Assembly (NCBI GenBank): GCA_018296165.2
Contig: JACKQL020000010.1
Span: 62,001 to 126,000 of the forward strand
Direction: 5' to 3'
DNA from: Termitomyces sp. T153
Lineage: Eukaryota; Basidiomycota; Agaricomycetes; Agaricales; Lyophyllaceae
Length of the DNA stretch: 64,000 nucleotides
The first letter of the stretch is position 1, and each line of letters opens with the position of its first letter. The position numbers and the translations under genes are program-made. Shown piece by piece: positions 1 through 12,165 of this stretch. The notes under the pieces are model-generated. The model worked only from the letters and a program-made list of their open reading frames with translations, had not been told where the DNA came from and made no database searches.

Positions 1-20
1 TCTACCTTACTCTGTTCGTG

Positions 21-1079
21 ATGTCTGCACATGCCCTGCACACACATTCGCCAAACAATTCTGATGTCTATGGTTGACCTGTGCCTGGAAACCCTTATGA
101 TTCATACAGCCCTGCCCAATTTGCCAAGGCACACTGAGTTGCGGATCTGACACCAAATGTCTCTTCTGCTCCGGTTACACCCATACAATGGCTCTCTCTA
201 TGGACACCCTCCCCAACCCATGCCCAACCTTACACCACTCCTGCAAACCACCCCCCACCCTTCCTGTACCTTCTCCATCAGCTCCGCTTCCCTGCAAAGA
301 CCAAACCCAGCATCACCAAGGCTTCACCCAGAACCCTGGCAACAATTTGGTCCATTGCTCAACAACTTCTCCAACACTGCACAACAGATCATCCAACTTT
401 CACCCACAACCCTCCCCAAGAAAGACCACCCTCCAAGCTAGCCCTGCCATTGATTGGAATCAAGCTCAACCCAGCAGCCCCACCCACAATAACGCAAGAT
501 TCCAAGACTAATGCTATGCTCCAAATTATAGAAACCACTTCTGGGATCAGTTAGGACCTCCTGGCCAACTCAGCCATCACTTTTGCCCAACAAATGAAAG
601 GAGCCCGATGCCTCTGACCCGACTCCAACAACCCCAGAACAAGACCAAGGAATTCTCCAGCTTCTAGGCAATCAAGAAAGGAAGGGATATGCACCTCCAC
701 CCCAACTCTCAAAGCACAACCCCAAAATTAACAAGGAAAACCATGGCACCCCAACTCTCAATAAGAAACAACTCTGGAGTCCTGCCCACTACTTTGACAC
801 TCCCCCATTCAATCTGAAACCCCCAACATTGAAGATCCTTGATGCCAACCCTCCCTGCACACCACCATCAGACGTGGACCCCACCATCAGACTATGCCAC
901 CTCCCACAACAAGAACCCCTAGCATAGGAGTTGCCCTGCCAGAACAAACCATAGAAAAGATGGCCCTATATGGAGTAGTTCCCTGGGGTACTCTAAATTT
1001 GCTGACATGTTCATATAAGGGAGGGAGAAGCCCCACCATCATCCTAGAGACCATTGATCAACCCACTCAAATGTCTTGA
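21..1079 (+). pseudogene. degraded gag-like region of A copy 1
   Basis: An ATG at 21 starts a frame beginning MSA that continues through NPYDSYSPAQFAKAH. The same start is seen in the A copy at 15054 and in the better preserved family E gag at 38839 (MSAYNPTYNP). The frame is broken by TGA/TAG codons within the first 60 residues. Later stretches, such as the one ending at 1079, are open only in pieces. No capsid domain or CCHC knuckle is recognisable. Gag would package the element's RNA in the cytoplasm, but this copy cannot encode a full protein. The assignment rests on the shared start and position after the LTR, not on a domain. Confidence 0.5.
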
Positions 1080-3672
1080 TGACCCAAAGAGCATACACTC
1101 CGACATCCTTGGAGGACTTCCCTGCCAGGATCAATGACTCAAATAACCCTGTGCTGACTCGAAGCTGCTCCGATCCACCCCTCTGACCCACTCCAAACCC
1201 TTCCATGCAACTCCGGACCCTAGCAACACAACTCCAGGGCCCCCACTTTGACTCTGACATCTAACCAAGAGGACCTACAATGCCAGCTCAACAATGATGC
1301 CCCTGTAGCTCCTACCCCACAAGCATAAATCACCGACCACCAGCTCTGTACAACTCTGCCCCTACACTGGAAGATGTCTATCAAGCAGGGACCACACCAA
1401 CAGAGTACCCAGAAACAAACTCCATGCAAAGTAATCTCTCCAGAGTACTCTAAAAGTTGCTGATGCCTTCCCCAAGAAGCGAGCAGTGCTTCCCCCCATT
1501 GCCACCCACTCCAAATCAATATCTAAAACTAGCAAAGGATGTCACATGCCACAATCCCACCCTTGGAGTCCCAGCCCCGCCACTGTCCCACTCCCCTCCC
1601 CCAATGCAAAACGCTCCCCAAGAAGAGAATAAACTCTGGGACCCTCGAAGTAGCTCCCCTCCAAAATTCACAACACCTCTGGCAAATCCAACCACACCAG
1701 ACAGAGACCAGCCCCAAAGTCAAGAATAATGAAGTGGCCCCACCGACTCTGCCTCAACAATCAAGGGACCAATGATGCCCTCCAAAGAAGCAACCAACCC
1801 CCACCCACATTCACAACAACTTCCAGACCGCTCTAGAGCATGAATGAAGAATTGCCCCAACCCCACCATGACTTCCAGGGAGTCCAAACCAATGCTCCCC
1901 CGTGACCGACTTCCCCACTGCCCTCCAACAATTGTGAATGACTATCTCCCCCCAATGCAGCAAATATTTTGCACAGAGGGACGATGGCCAGACTCACCCA
2001 AAACCTTGGAAGACAGCTAGACCAGCTCCCCCTATCCAAGCTTGGCTCCAGGAGCCACCGCCACTCCTACACAACAACTCCGCTGCTCAGTGGTGACATC
2101 CATCAAACATCTACTTGTCACACTGACGCAAACCTAGAGGAAAACCCCCACTCTGGAGCTTCTCCGATTCATGACATAACCCCACCAACAAGTTAAGACC
2201 CAATCCCAACCCCCACATTGACCCTGGACCCCTGGTACTCATGCTTGGAATGGCGGACTGACAAAATGCACCTCGGACCCCTTTCTCTGCCCTGCACCAC
2301 CCCCAAAGCCAACACAACCAACGAACCCCCCACTAAGCAACCCTCATATTGACTCTGGGACTGCTAACTTTTTCCCTGATGAAAGAAACACCTACCCCCA
2401 GAAGGAACAACCCACAGGACAAGCCCCAAAGCATCTCTGCTGGGGCAAGCCATTCCCCAACCAACCCCTGCGCCGCCCCTGCCCAAAGAAGCATCCACCA
2501 ATACAACCCCAACAGCTCTCCAAACTCTAGAGAGTGTCAGAAATATATAAGACCCCTCTGTCCATCTCTGGACTTACTCTTGGCCAGGAAAGCAATGTTA
2601 CATAGATGACCTAGAACCCACAAACCTTGACTCCAGACCAGAAGAAACTTGTTGGGACTGATCACCCTGAACCCCACCCCCTCATCATCAACACTCCGAA
2701 GCACACCAAAGCACCACCTGAGCACACCTGCCCATAGACGCAATACTCTGGAGCATGACTTTGACTAGAACCAACACTCCAGAGTGCAGCAAAGCCCCAA
2801 TCCTGAGTGCCCTTCACTAAATACAATACTCCAGAGCTTGACAAAACTCCACCATGCACAACCCCACCCAAATGTAAACCTCCGGGCACCCCCAACCAAG
2901 GAATCACAATCCTCACCCTAAGGGAGTACCTCCACCTCCATGCTGACCAAACTCACAGCATAAATGGCATGGAAAACAGCCCCCCAACTTACTATAGGGA
3001 CCACTCTACTCCAGGGGCTCTGCCACTAAGCTGCCAGGGACTCCCTCCTCTGACCAACTATACTCTGAGGACAAATCTCACCCCGCCACCCCCACCATCA
3101 TTAAAAAGGACCTCCGCCACCTCGTCACCCATGTCAGCATAAAGGCCAGACTGCCAGAAGACCTCCACCCCTCCTGCCAGCCACACCAACAAAAGACTGA
3201 AGCCCCGACCACCCTGAACACATGTTGAGGACTCGGAGGTCCACCCCCTTGAACCAGCACAATGCACATCTCTGCTGCAGAAGAAAACCCCTACACTCTG
3301 GGTCTGAAACCCCAAGAATCAAACCCAGCAACACCACCCAAAAAGGCCATGGAACTCTGCAGGAAGACTCCCAACACTCCCACTGAGCCTTGGGAACTCT
3401 TTCTATAGTGCTCTGCTCCATCCCAACAACCTCAGGACTAGCCAACACAGACGGCATTAGTAGGCTTAACCCCTGCCTCTGGATCCACTAGGGATTCAAC
3501 TCCCACCAGCACCCCCATGTGTTTCACTTACCTCACCCTCACACAAATTAAAGTCTCACTTCACACACCCAGGAATGACGAAGATGCATTGGAAGTACAA
3601 AAAAAAATATAATACAAGGCGGAATGGGGCAGCAAGCTTGAAGACGACAAGAAGTGGGGCCTGACTGCCCCC
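1080..3672 (+). other. C/A-rich internal region of A copy 1, no pol recognised
   Basis: About 2.6 kb of AC-rich sequence with many short open frames on all strands and no retroviral pol motif. Short motifs of the form CTCYGGAG recur. From about 3420 the sequence matches the stretch that follows the chromodomain stop in element F (10020-10297), so the element is spliced from gag-side to post-pol sequence. Homologous to 15664-18336. Confidence 0.6.
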
Positions 3673-5274
3673 TCACTCTTCCCCTGGAACCCCCACCATC
3701 CCTACCCCCAAATCAATCTCCATCTGGGCCCGCACCACTGCCAAGACCTCCACCAACCATAGCAAAGCCTCCCCCACATCCACTGCTACTTTTCACCATG
3801 ACTCTGAGGCCACTGCATTACTCTGCTGATGCCCCGCCAGCAACCTCCCCACCCTCGCCATCCCCTGCTGCAACTCCGGAGGCTGACCCATGGACATCTG
3901 TGCCAACCTGTCTTGGATCAACACAAATGCCACAGAGGCACCATCCAAGAGAATCCAGTGCTCCTGCACCCAGCCTGACCCCAAAAACAACCCATTTTAG
4001 TAACAGATGGAGAATTGGAAAAGACACTTACAAAGGATCCCCGCACACCCTGAAGTGGCCTCATTGGCCAGCCAATCCTCCCTCTGCCTCGCTGCCTCTA
4101 ACTCTGCCCATAGTGAACCACTCTCCGGCACCATTCCCCACTCCTCTGCCTCCTCCATGGGCCACACCTCCTGCTGTGTCAGATGCTCCTGCAAGCCCCA
4201 TACCTCTGGCGCTCGCTCCATTGCCACTTGCACCAAGGTATGCTATGCCCACTCCAATGCCTCCTTCTCCGCCTATGCCGTGTCTCAATCCTCTCTTGCC
4301 TGTCAAAGCTCCCCCTCTTGTGCCGTCAATGCCACTGTTAGAACCTCCACCTGCTTGCAAAGGAAGACCTCGGTGATTGAAGACAGAGGCTCCAGAGAAC
4401 TTGACACCCATCCCAAGGGCATGCCTGGGGTAGGAGAGTAAATGTAAAACACCGGAAGCCCCACCATTGGCTTGTGCCCCCACAGCCTCTTGCTGGGCCC
4501 TGCCTCCGACAGTGGGGAAGCTCTCTGCTTCCCACAGTCCACCACCAAGAATGCCCCCTCCCTCCACCCACCCCACAAAGGCCCCACCTGCCCCACAGAC
4601 TGCTCTGCACTCCCCTCCCCCAACACCCAGGTCTTCTGCACCTTGCCCAGCTGACCCCACACCCAGTCCTCGTCCCACCCCTGCTCTGTGGCAATGCACA
4701 CCACTTGCCACTCCAATGAAATCGAGCACTTCTTGTGGCTCATGTGACACAGAAGGCAAATGGAAGTGTCATGTCACAAACCTATGGAGGGCACATCAAA
4801 AATGCAGGCCTCGTTCTGCCACACACAGAGAACACACTAAAAACAATGAATCAGCACACACAATATAAAAGAACTCAAAGACTCACTGGGGCCTCATTTT
4901 GACACCATTCTAGCATTGGGGGGCCCTGAGCCCGTGCCAATGCCCTTGCAAACTCCTCTGCTGTCACCTCTGCCTGAGGGATTCACTACAATGGTGGGAC
5001 CCCTTCTACGTCCCCTGCCACCAATTGGGGCACTGTGGGATGGAATTTGGCCCACCTAGGACCTTCTGAGGAACCCACCACCACTGTGGACAACTCTGCA
5101 AAACTCTGTCAGCCACCCAGAGAAAACAAGTCAATACTGCTCACGACTCTGGTACATGGCACCAGCTCAGTGCTGACACTTGAACTCCTCCCCCTCACTG
5201 TCATACATGATCACCTCGTCTGCGTCTGAAAACAACAGGGTGGGGGAAGCGGCTGAGTAACTGGGAGAGGACAT
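3673..5274 (-). pseudogene. antisense accessory gene of A-group elements, copy 1
   Basis: A minus-strand gene starting at ATG 5274 (MSSPSYSAASPTLLFSDADE) and ending at a TGA at 3673. It is collinear with the copy at 18337-19935. It keeps the part ending KCSISLEWQVVCIATEQGW, the long Glu/Lys/Leu-rich middle, and a last exon beginning WVQEHWILLD. Two introns are in the same places as in copy 3, with donors GTGAGT and GTAAGT. At the residue where copy 3 has a TGA stop this copy has CAA, as expected if both come from a CGA codon. Several stops and at least one frame problem in the first exon break it. No known family is assigned. It lies antisense between the post-pol region and the 3' LTR. Confidence 0.7.
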
Positions 5275-5491
5275 GACAAAAGATTTGGGAAGCCCCAGGG
5301 TATGTCCAGGGCTTTTCAATTGATTGGGAAGAATCCCCTGATGAAGCAGCAGCCACACTTTGACTTTGCCTCCCACACTGCCATCACTCACTGCGGATTG
5401 ATCAATATTACTTGGCTTTGACTCTCATGCCCCTGCCAATCCCTGATCCGCTCCCTGCATCTCGAGGGTCTCAATGCTGAAGGGGGGGTGA
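5275..5491 (+). promoter_or_regulatory. 3' untranslated region and polypurine tract of A copy 1
   Basis: The short stretch between the start of the antisense gene and the LTR ends in a purine run, about 5479-5491 (AAGGGGGGGTGA class), directly before TGTCACAACC. This is where plus-strand DNA synthesis of an LTR element is primed. The same tract precedes the LTRs at 20153 and 26665. Confidence 0.75.
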
Positions 5492-6625
5492 TGTCACAAC
5501 CCATTCCCTGGACCCCCGTACACTGCCCAACAAACCTCCATCCCCCCAGAACCTCCCCTGACACTCCATCAAACTTCTCCAGCACTCTGCGCTTACTCCG
5601 GCTTACTCTGACACATTCTCAGCTAACTCTAATGGCCCCCTGGCCAACTCCAATGTCTTCCCCGCAGCAGCTGGCACTTCCCCTGGATCTCCTGAGCCCC
5701 TAGGACCACTCCCCCACCATGCCTGACCCCGTTACACATCATTGACTTGACACCCTGGCTCCTCTGACTTACCCTGGAGTATCACGACAACCTTAGAACA
5801 GACTGCATTAATAATTGATCCCATCAACATATTAATGCAGCCTGCCCTCTGGTTGTAACCAACACCTGTCGACTCCGTTGAGCTCTGCCAAGCCCCACCA
5901 CCACAGCCAATGTTCCTGGAGCTCTCCAGTAGTCAGTATATAAGATGTAGAGTAGCTCTTTGTACTCTAGTCTTGAGATTACCTGCCTTACCTGATGTGT
6001 TTCTGATTGTTACTTCTTGTGTTTTGTGTATTGTGTCTTGTTTTCCTTATTCTCAGTCTCCCGGTCTTATCTCATCTCTATTCTGTTATCATTTTGTTAT
6101 CGTTCCATGTCTCCGCCTGAATCTATTCTTGTTCTCATCTCATCTCCATCTCATTTCGTTTGACTCTGTCTCATCTTGTTTGATTCTGTCTATTGTGTTC
6201 AAGTCCTCTCAACCATAACGCCCTCACAAACTCCACAATTATGATTACAAAGCTCCAACACTCTTTCACCAACTCTGGACCCCGCTACACGCTCGGCTCC
6301 AAACCTCATCAATCCCCATTGATCCCCCATCAGAACTCTGGCTCCACTCCTGTCACTTGCATAGCCTCCACCTCCTCTGCACCTGCAATACTCACACATG
6401 GACTTATGCCTGAACCCTGCCAAGCCTGTCCCCCTTCCCCACAACTCATCCTCTACTCCTCCAGATTCCCCCAGACTTGCTCAGATCAATTCCCACTAAC
6501 TATCCTCACAAGTCCCCAGTGTTTGGAACACCTCCAAGTGCTCAGTTGTCAGTGCAGGGAATCATGTCTGCCTAGTAAGGACTTTCCCAGTGTAGCTGAG
6601 CCCCCATGGTTAGCAGAACCTGACA
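5492..6625 (+). repeat. 3' LTR, family A
   Basis: 1134 bp starting TGTCACAACC and ending GAACCTGACA. It has a TATATAAG box at 5937-5944, and about 32 nt later AGTCTTGAGATTA, the predicted start of the element RNA. It aligns along its length with the LTR pair at 13872-15021 and 20153-21305. Confidence 0.9.
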
Positions 6626-7559
6626 GAACTCTCCTCCACCATTCCTGACTCTGCTGTACATTACCAGCTCATCACCCTAGTTTACCCAACCTACTCTAGA
6701 GCATTACAATGACCCCAGGATGGCCTGTATCCTCAACTGATCCCATCAGAATATCACCGCAGCCCATTCCCTGATCACAACTGACACCTGTTGACTCTGT
6801 GCAGCTCTGACAAGCCCTGCCACCAGACCTGCCATCCTCTGGAGCTCTCCAGTAGTCAGTATATAAGTTGTAGAGTAGTATCCAGTACTCTAGTCTTGAT
6901 ATTAGCTGCCTTACCTGATGTGTTTCTAATTGTTTCCATTTCATGTTTTGTGTTCCGTGTTATGTTTCCTTTTCTCTCAGTCTTCTGGTCTTATACTCAG
7001 TCTCCTGGTCTTGTCTCATCTCTAGTTCCATTATTGTTCTTGTTATTGTTTTGTACCTCCACTTGAATCTATCTTTGTTCTTGTCTCAATCTCATCTTGA
7101 CTCTATCTTGTCTTGTTTGACTCCATTTCCATTATTGTGTTCAAGTCCCTTCAACCCCAACACCTTTACAAACTCCATGCTTATGATTACAAACTCTTTA
7201 AACCAACTCCAGACCTCACTATTCACTTGGCTCTGAAAACCATCAACCTCCATTATTCTCCCATCAAACTCCAGCCCTGCTCCTATTGCTTGTGTAGCCT
7301 CCATTTGCCCCACACCTCTAATACTCACTTCCAGACTTGCACCTGACACTTCCATCAAGTCCAACCCCTTCCCTGCAACTCATCCTAAACCTCTCCAGAC
7401 CATCCCAGACTTGTTTGGATTGCTCCCCATCACTTATCCTCACAAGTCCCCAACATCTAGACCTTCTCCAAATGCTGAGTTATCAGTGCAGGATGTCATG
7501 TCTTCCTAGTAAGGATTTGCCCAGTGTAGCTGAGCCCCCATAGTCAGCAGAACCTGACA
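6626..7559 (+). repeat. A-type LTR (subtype A2), 5' part missing
   Basis: The sequence corresponds to the middle and end of an A-type LTR. It carries a TATATAAG box near 6860, a start region reading AGTCTTGATATTA, and the end GAACCTGACA at 7559. Its first part is cut off by the insertion of A copy 1. The GATATTA variant groups it with the E-type LTRs. Confidence 0.8.
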
Positions 7560-8358
7560 GGCACCCTCCACAAAATTGTTACTCACAATGGGCTTCTCAT
7601 CATCAAAGCAGTTGCCTACCCACTTGAATTACATTTGCATCTCTGGCTACAACAAGCATGCTAACAGTATTCTGGAGTGACTTCACTTTGACATCTGGCA
7701 AGCATTCTTTAAGGCAGTTAATGGTGACCAGTCCAAGTGGGCTAGCACCACTTACTTGGTCTAAAAGAGTTATAGTATGCAAGTGCACAGGATGCTCACC
7801 TTGCTACACAGCTATAGGAACACACCCTCTATTCCCTGCTGACATTCTAGAAGCAACTTACCTACAACCACCACCAAACTCCATCATCTCCTCTACCAAC
7901 CTTATTGCCAGACATGCTATCAACCTCCAGCAATGCATAAAAGACCTCAAGCAACTTCATGACAAGGTCTTTAGCACCTGCTGACAAGCTGCCCTTTGCT
8001 TCAAGAAAAAACACACCATCACCATCCACTGCTACAACTTCAAGTGTGGCAACCTTGTTATTATGCACAACACTAGAATTGCAGTCACTTACAACAAGAA
8101 GATGCACTCCCATTACTTAGGACCATTAGTGGTAATTTCTCATAACTGTGGAGGTGCTTACATCCTTTGCAAATTAGATGGCTTTGTACTACACCAACCA
8201 GTTGCTGCTTTTTGCCTAGTCCCTTACTTCACTAGAGAACATATCAATATGCCTAGCAACCTCCTTGATATCAACATCTCAAAACTTTGCCAGCTAGAAG
8301 AAACCAATCTGCTAGATGACAAAGACCTGCCTGACATTGCTAGTAATGATGATGACTA
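7560..8358 (+). pseudogene. family D integrase fragment, copy 1
   Basis: Broken frames match the C-terminal half of a Gypsy integrase: SGYNKHANS near the third catalytic position, GTHPLFPADILEATYLQPPP, and MHSHYLGPLVVISHNCGGAY before a TAG at 8357. It is the same piece as 27811-28574 but starts slightly further upstream (THNG, where TDNG is usual). Integrase joins the cDNA to the chromosome in the nucleus. Stops (for example LE-stop-LHF) and frame shifts make it inactive. It directly abuts the end of an A-type LTR. Confidence 0.75.
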
Positions 8359-8900
8359 GCACAGCCCTTGTCTTTGCTGAGCACCTATGTATACTTTTCT
8401 GTATTTCTTGATACTATACTAAACAACCATCAAAAATACTCTACAGACTCTAATTCTTTCACTATCATTTGTTGTTGCTATATCAAAGATGCAGCACTAC
8501 ACCTTTGCTATGCTGCCTTGCACAAACCTCCAGGGGGTTTCTCACTATGATGATCTACTAAGCATTTCCCCTTTAAGTTCTTTTGCTACCACTGTGTGTT
8601 TCTTTTCTGTTTGCTCACTTTGGCTTCTCTGTTGCTAGCACCAGGTCTTTGGATGCTAGCAAACTTTTTTCATTTCTTATTTTTCCCTTGGTTTGTAATA
8701 TGATACATCTTATATTTGCTTCTGGAGGAGAACTATACTTTATACTATGAGACCCCTTAAGGAGGTCAGTCTATATGTGCTAGGGCTCCTTAGGGAGGCT
8801 AGTCTGTTCAAACTACTATCAGATAAAAGACCCCTTAAGGAGGTCAGTTTGTTATGCCCATGTTAGCATTGATGGGCTCAAATTCACTAGAGGGCAGCAC
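8359..8900 (+). other. family D 3' region with CCTTAAGG repeats
   Basis: About 540 bases without a gene, similar to 28575-29081. T-rich first half, then three related segments around 8751, 8783 and 8830 built on a palindromic core (ACCCCTTAAGGAGGTCAGT in the clearest copies). The junction to the next element is at about 8900 and is not sharp. Confidence 0.55.
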
Positions 8901-8984
8901 TAAAGGACTTATTGGCACTAACTCCTCCTCCTGCACACTGTTGGCCACCTGCCAAGTGATGGCCACATTGCAGTTGTCTTACAA

Positions 8985-10020
8985 GTGCCACAGTACTTCT
9001 ACTGTCCTTTTCAGCACATGATACTGAGTTTGTGCCCCTCCACTTCTTCCTGCTCCTCCTCCTCCCTATTGCTCTGCTGCCTCACCAAACAAGCCCTCTT
9101 CATCCCCTGCCACACCAACAATGAGTTTGCCAAACTATTCCTCAAACACATATTCTCCAAGCACAGACTCCCAGACAATATTGTCTCTGACTGCTAACCT
9201 CTGTTCATATCTCATTTTTGGCAATCACTATGCAAAGCGCTCAAAATAAAGACCAGCCTCTCCACTGCCTATCACCTAGAGACTAACAGACAGACAGAAC
9301 AAGTAAACCAGATGTTGGAACCATATCTCTGCCTCTACATTAACTATTTACAGAATGACTGGCATGCAGAACTCCTCCTTGCTGAGTTTACCTACAACAA
9401 TATGCCTTACTCCACTACCAGAGTTTCTCCCTTCTATGCCAACAAAGGCTACAACTCTTGACTCATGCTATCCCTCAAGGATATCCCTTCCCATGTCATC
9501 CACAAAGTCGCCAAGGACCTCCAATCCCTTCACCAGTTCCTCTGGGATGAGATCAACACTGCCAATCAAGCCTACTCCAAGCATGGTGATGCATGATGCA
9601 GACTGACCCCCAACTGGTCCTCCAGCACCTTTGTCTGGCTTGATCAACAAAATCTCAAGACCTGGAGGCCCTCTGTCAAGCTTGATTCACAAACATTTTG
9701 GCCCTTTCAAAGTCCTCTGGAAGGTCTCCATGCATGCTTATGAGCTCAACCTACCCCCAGGCCTGAAGGGTCTCCACCCTGTATTCCACATACAACTCCT
9801 TGAAAAATATGCTCCAGACTCCTTCTTTGGGCAATGCCCCAGCTGACCACTTCCTATCAAAGTTGAGGACAAATACCACTACAAGGTTGACCAAATCCTT
9901 GATTCCCACATAGTCCATGGCCAACCCCAGTACTTGGTCTGCTGGAAGAGCTATGGACCTGAGGATTATACTTGGGAACCCCAAAGACACCTTGACAGAG
10001 CCCCTGACAAACTCTAGGAC
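8985..10020 (+). pseudogene. Gypsy integrase and chromodomain (element F)
   Basis: Order on the plus strand: integrase core from TKQALFIPCHTNNEFAKLF through NIVSDC (second catalytic Asp) and QTEQVNQMLEPYL (catalytic Glu). Then comes DWHAELLLAEFTYNN, the HPVFHIQLLEKYAPDS segment, and a chromodomain at about 9868-9990 ([33 protein letters not shown]). Chromodomains steer integration to histone-marked chromatin. The frame is cut by stops after VSDC, YNS and HGDA and by a frame change near 9640, so it is not functional. The first catalytic Asp region is eroded. Family membership is clear from motif order. Confidence 0.85.
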
Positions 10021-10296
10021 TTCCATCAACAGCATCCCACCAAGCCCTGGGACCCCTGGGACTAGCAAATACAGACAGCATGAGTGGGTGTAACCCCCAC
10101 CTCTGGATTCATCAGGGATTCAACTCCCATGAGTAACTCCTATATGTTTCATTTACTACCCCCTCACTTGAAACTGAAATAAGTTCAATCACTCAAATCA
10201 GATGTTAAAAGGAAACCATATGGACATACTACAAATACAATTATAGAACAGGAGGAAGTGCAGGGCAGCAAGAAAGAAAATGTCCAAAGACCCCCT
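10021..10296 (+). other. post-pol spacer of element F
   Basis: Sequence after the chromodomain stop. Its first part corresponds to 3420-3590 and 18090-18240 in the A copies, which ties the A internal region to a pol-bearing ancestor. No reading frame of note. Confidence 0.5.
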
Positions 10297-11951
10297 TCAC
10301 TCCCTCTCCTCCTCCAGGATCCTTTGCACCACACCCCTGACCAAATCCACCTCCATCTGGGTGACTACAATGGCAAGAACCTCCAGCTGCTTAGGCAACA
10401 GCTCCCCTACATTGGTCGCTACCTCCCACCATGCTCTGGAGTAGGCCAATGTCCTGCCAGCAACTGCCCCATCTGATGAGACCCCTGCTCTAACTCTGGC
10501 AGGAGCTCTCTAGGCATCTGCACCAATTCATCCTGCATTGAGGCAAAAGCAGCCAACACTCTATCAAGGAGGATGCAGTGCTGTTGGACCCAGTCTAGAT
10601 GGCTCTAGGTCAGCAAGATCATAGAAGCAAAGGGAAAAAAGACTCATGCATTATCCCTCTCTGCTCTGAGGCCACCTCATTGGCCAGCCATTCCTCTCAC
10701 TGCCTTCACACCTCTGCTCTGGCCCTCTCTACCTCCACAGCTCCTTGTCCTGCCTCTGCTCTCTGCTCTGCCTGCACCTCTCATTGCACCAGCTGTTCCT
10801 GCAGGCCCTGCACCTCCAGTGACCCCTCCGCAATCATCCATATAGCCCCTTCCAGCTCCTCTTGCACCAGATCCTGACTCTTCCATGCCTTGTCATGCTC
10901 CTGCTGAATCCCATCGCAATCCTCCATGATCCTCTAGACCTCCTTGCACAATGCCAACAGTTGAGACAGTGCCTTTGCCCGCTGCTGCCAAAATGTCTCA
11001 GAGACAACAGAAGAGGAAATGGGGCCCCTACTAGATCTCTTCATCAAGGTCCCTGATGCAGGGGGGTAAACATGTGGCCCCAGAGGACCTGCCATTGACC
11101 CCTCTCCTTGCAGCTGCTTGCTGGGCCCAACCTCCAGAGAGGGGAACACCCTCCACTTCTCCTTGTCATGAGTTGTGGGGGCCCCCTCCCTCTGCCCACC
11201 CCACAGGGGTCCAACTTTCATCAACTGCCCTGTGCTGCCCTCACACTCCACCTCAGACCTCTGACCCAACATCCTCTTCTTGCATCCCTTGAGTATCTGT
11301 GCAGCCACCCACTTCATATCCCATCCCTGCTCCTCTGACATGCACACCACTCACCAACTCAATGAAATAGGGCACTTCTTGTGCCTTGAACAACAAGGGA
11401 CACATACCAGAGTGTTCTGCTGGGACCCCAGTGCTGGCTTCTCAAAACTGCAGTGATCCCTGTGGCAAGCACAAAGGGCACACTGTAAAGTCAGGTCAGA
11501 TCAAAGCTTGGCAAAAAAGACACTAGATGCTCACCAGAGCCTCTGCCTGACACCACTCCAGGATTGGGGGACCCTGCACCTGCCCCACTGCCTCTGCAAA
11601 CTGCTCCAGGATCACCTCCAGCTAGAGAACCCACAATGCCTTGGGGATGACCTGTATCTCCCCCAGATTGAAATTGGGCTTTGAGGACCACTCCACTGAC
11701 ACTGGAACCAACCCTGCTGGAACTTCACCTGGGGATGGGACCCCCAATGGGCTGGCCACAGCTGCAGACAATTCTATTGGACTAAATCAGCAACTCTGGA
11801 GTATAGAAGAAATGGACTCATATTCACAACTACAGTATATTGCCATAACCTGTCCATGACCATGGGAGGACTCAGACTCCCCTGAGGACAAAGGGTTGGG
11901 GGAGGCTGAGGACAATGCTGATAGTGTGGGAGAATAGGCAGAGGATGACAT
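10297..11951 (-). pseudogene. antisense accessory gene of A-group elements, copy 2 (divergent)
   Basis: Minus-strand gene from ATG 11951 (MSSSAYSPTLSALSSASPNP) to TGA 10297. It is the same gene as at 3673-5274 and 18337-19935 but more diverged. It still reads WVQQHCILLDRVLAAFASMQ in the last exon, where copy 3 has WVQEHQVLLDSASTAFASIQ, and ends in a Glu-rich tail. The middle contains SEEQGWDMKW and GPSKQLQGEGSMAGP, matching EQGWDEDW and GPSKRLQEYEPMAGC in copy 3. Protein-level conservation across diverged elements suggests past selection. Stops and frame changes are present. No enzyme motif is visible; it is probably a helical protein. Function unknown. Confidence 0.65.
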
Positions 11952-12165
11952 TGTAGAAGGTTAGGAAATCCCAGGGTATGTCTGATCCTTTTTAATGACT
12001 TGGGAAGAACCCCCTGATGAATGGTGGCCATGCTTCAACTTTGTTTCCCATGCTGCTGCTGCTTGCTGCAGTTTGATCAATATTACTCAACTTCAATTCC
12101 CACACCCCACTGACCCCTGAACTGCACCTTGCATCTCAAGGGTCTTGATGCTGAGGGAGGGGTAA

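Larger units (their letters stand above)
1..6625 (+). mobile_element. LTR retrotransposon A copy 1, 5' part outside window
   Basis: The window opens about 20 bases before a gag-like ATG. The first 150 bases match the internal start of the complete A copy at 15022 onward. The copy ends in a purine tract and a 3' LTR at 5492-6625. Its 5' LTR must lie left of the window. The 3' flank GAACT (6626-6630) lies inside another A-type LTR, so this copy was inserted into an older LTR. Reverse transcriptase, RNase H and integrase motifs were not found between 1 and 3672, so this looks like a non-autonomous derivative. Internal parts are annotated separately. Confidence 0.85.

Noticed and set aside
3654..4376. 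Long plus-strand open frame rich in Pro/Ser/Thr
   Set aside because: It is the complement of the antisense gene and is open only because the sequence is C-rich; it has no conserved start or motif and is not maintained in the other copies. The same applies to plus-strand frames at 4007-4868 and 18622-19890.
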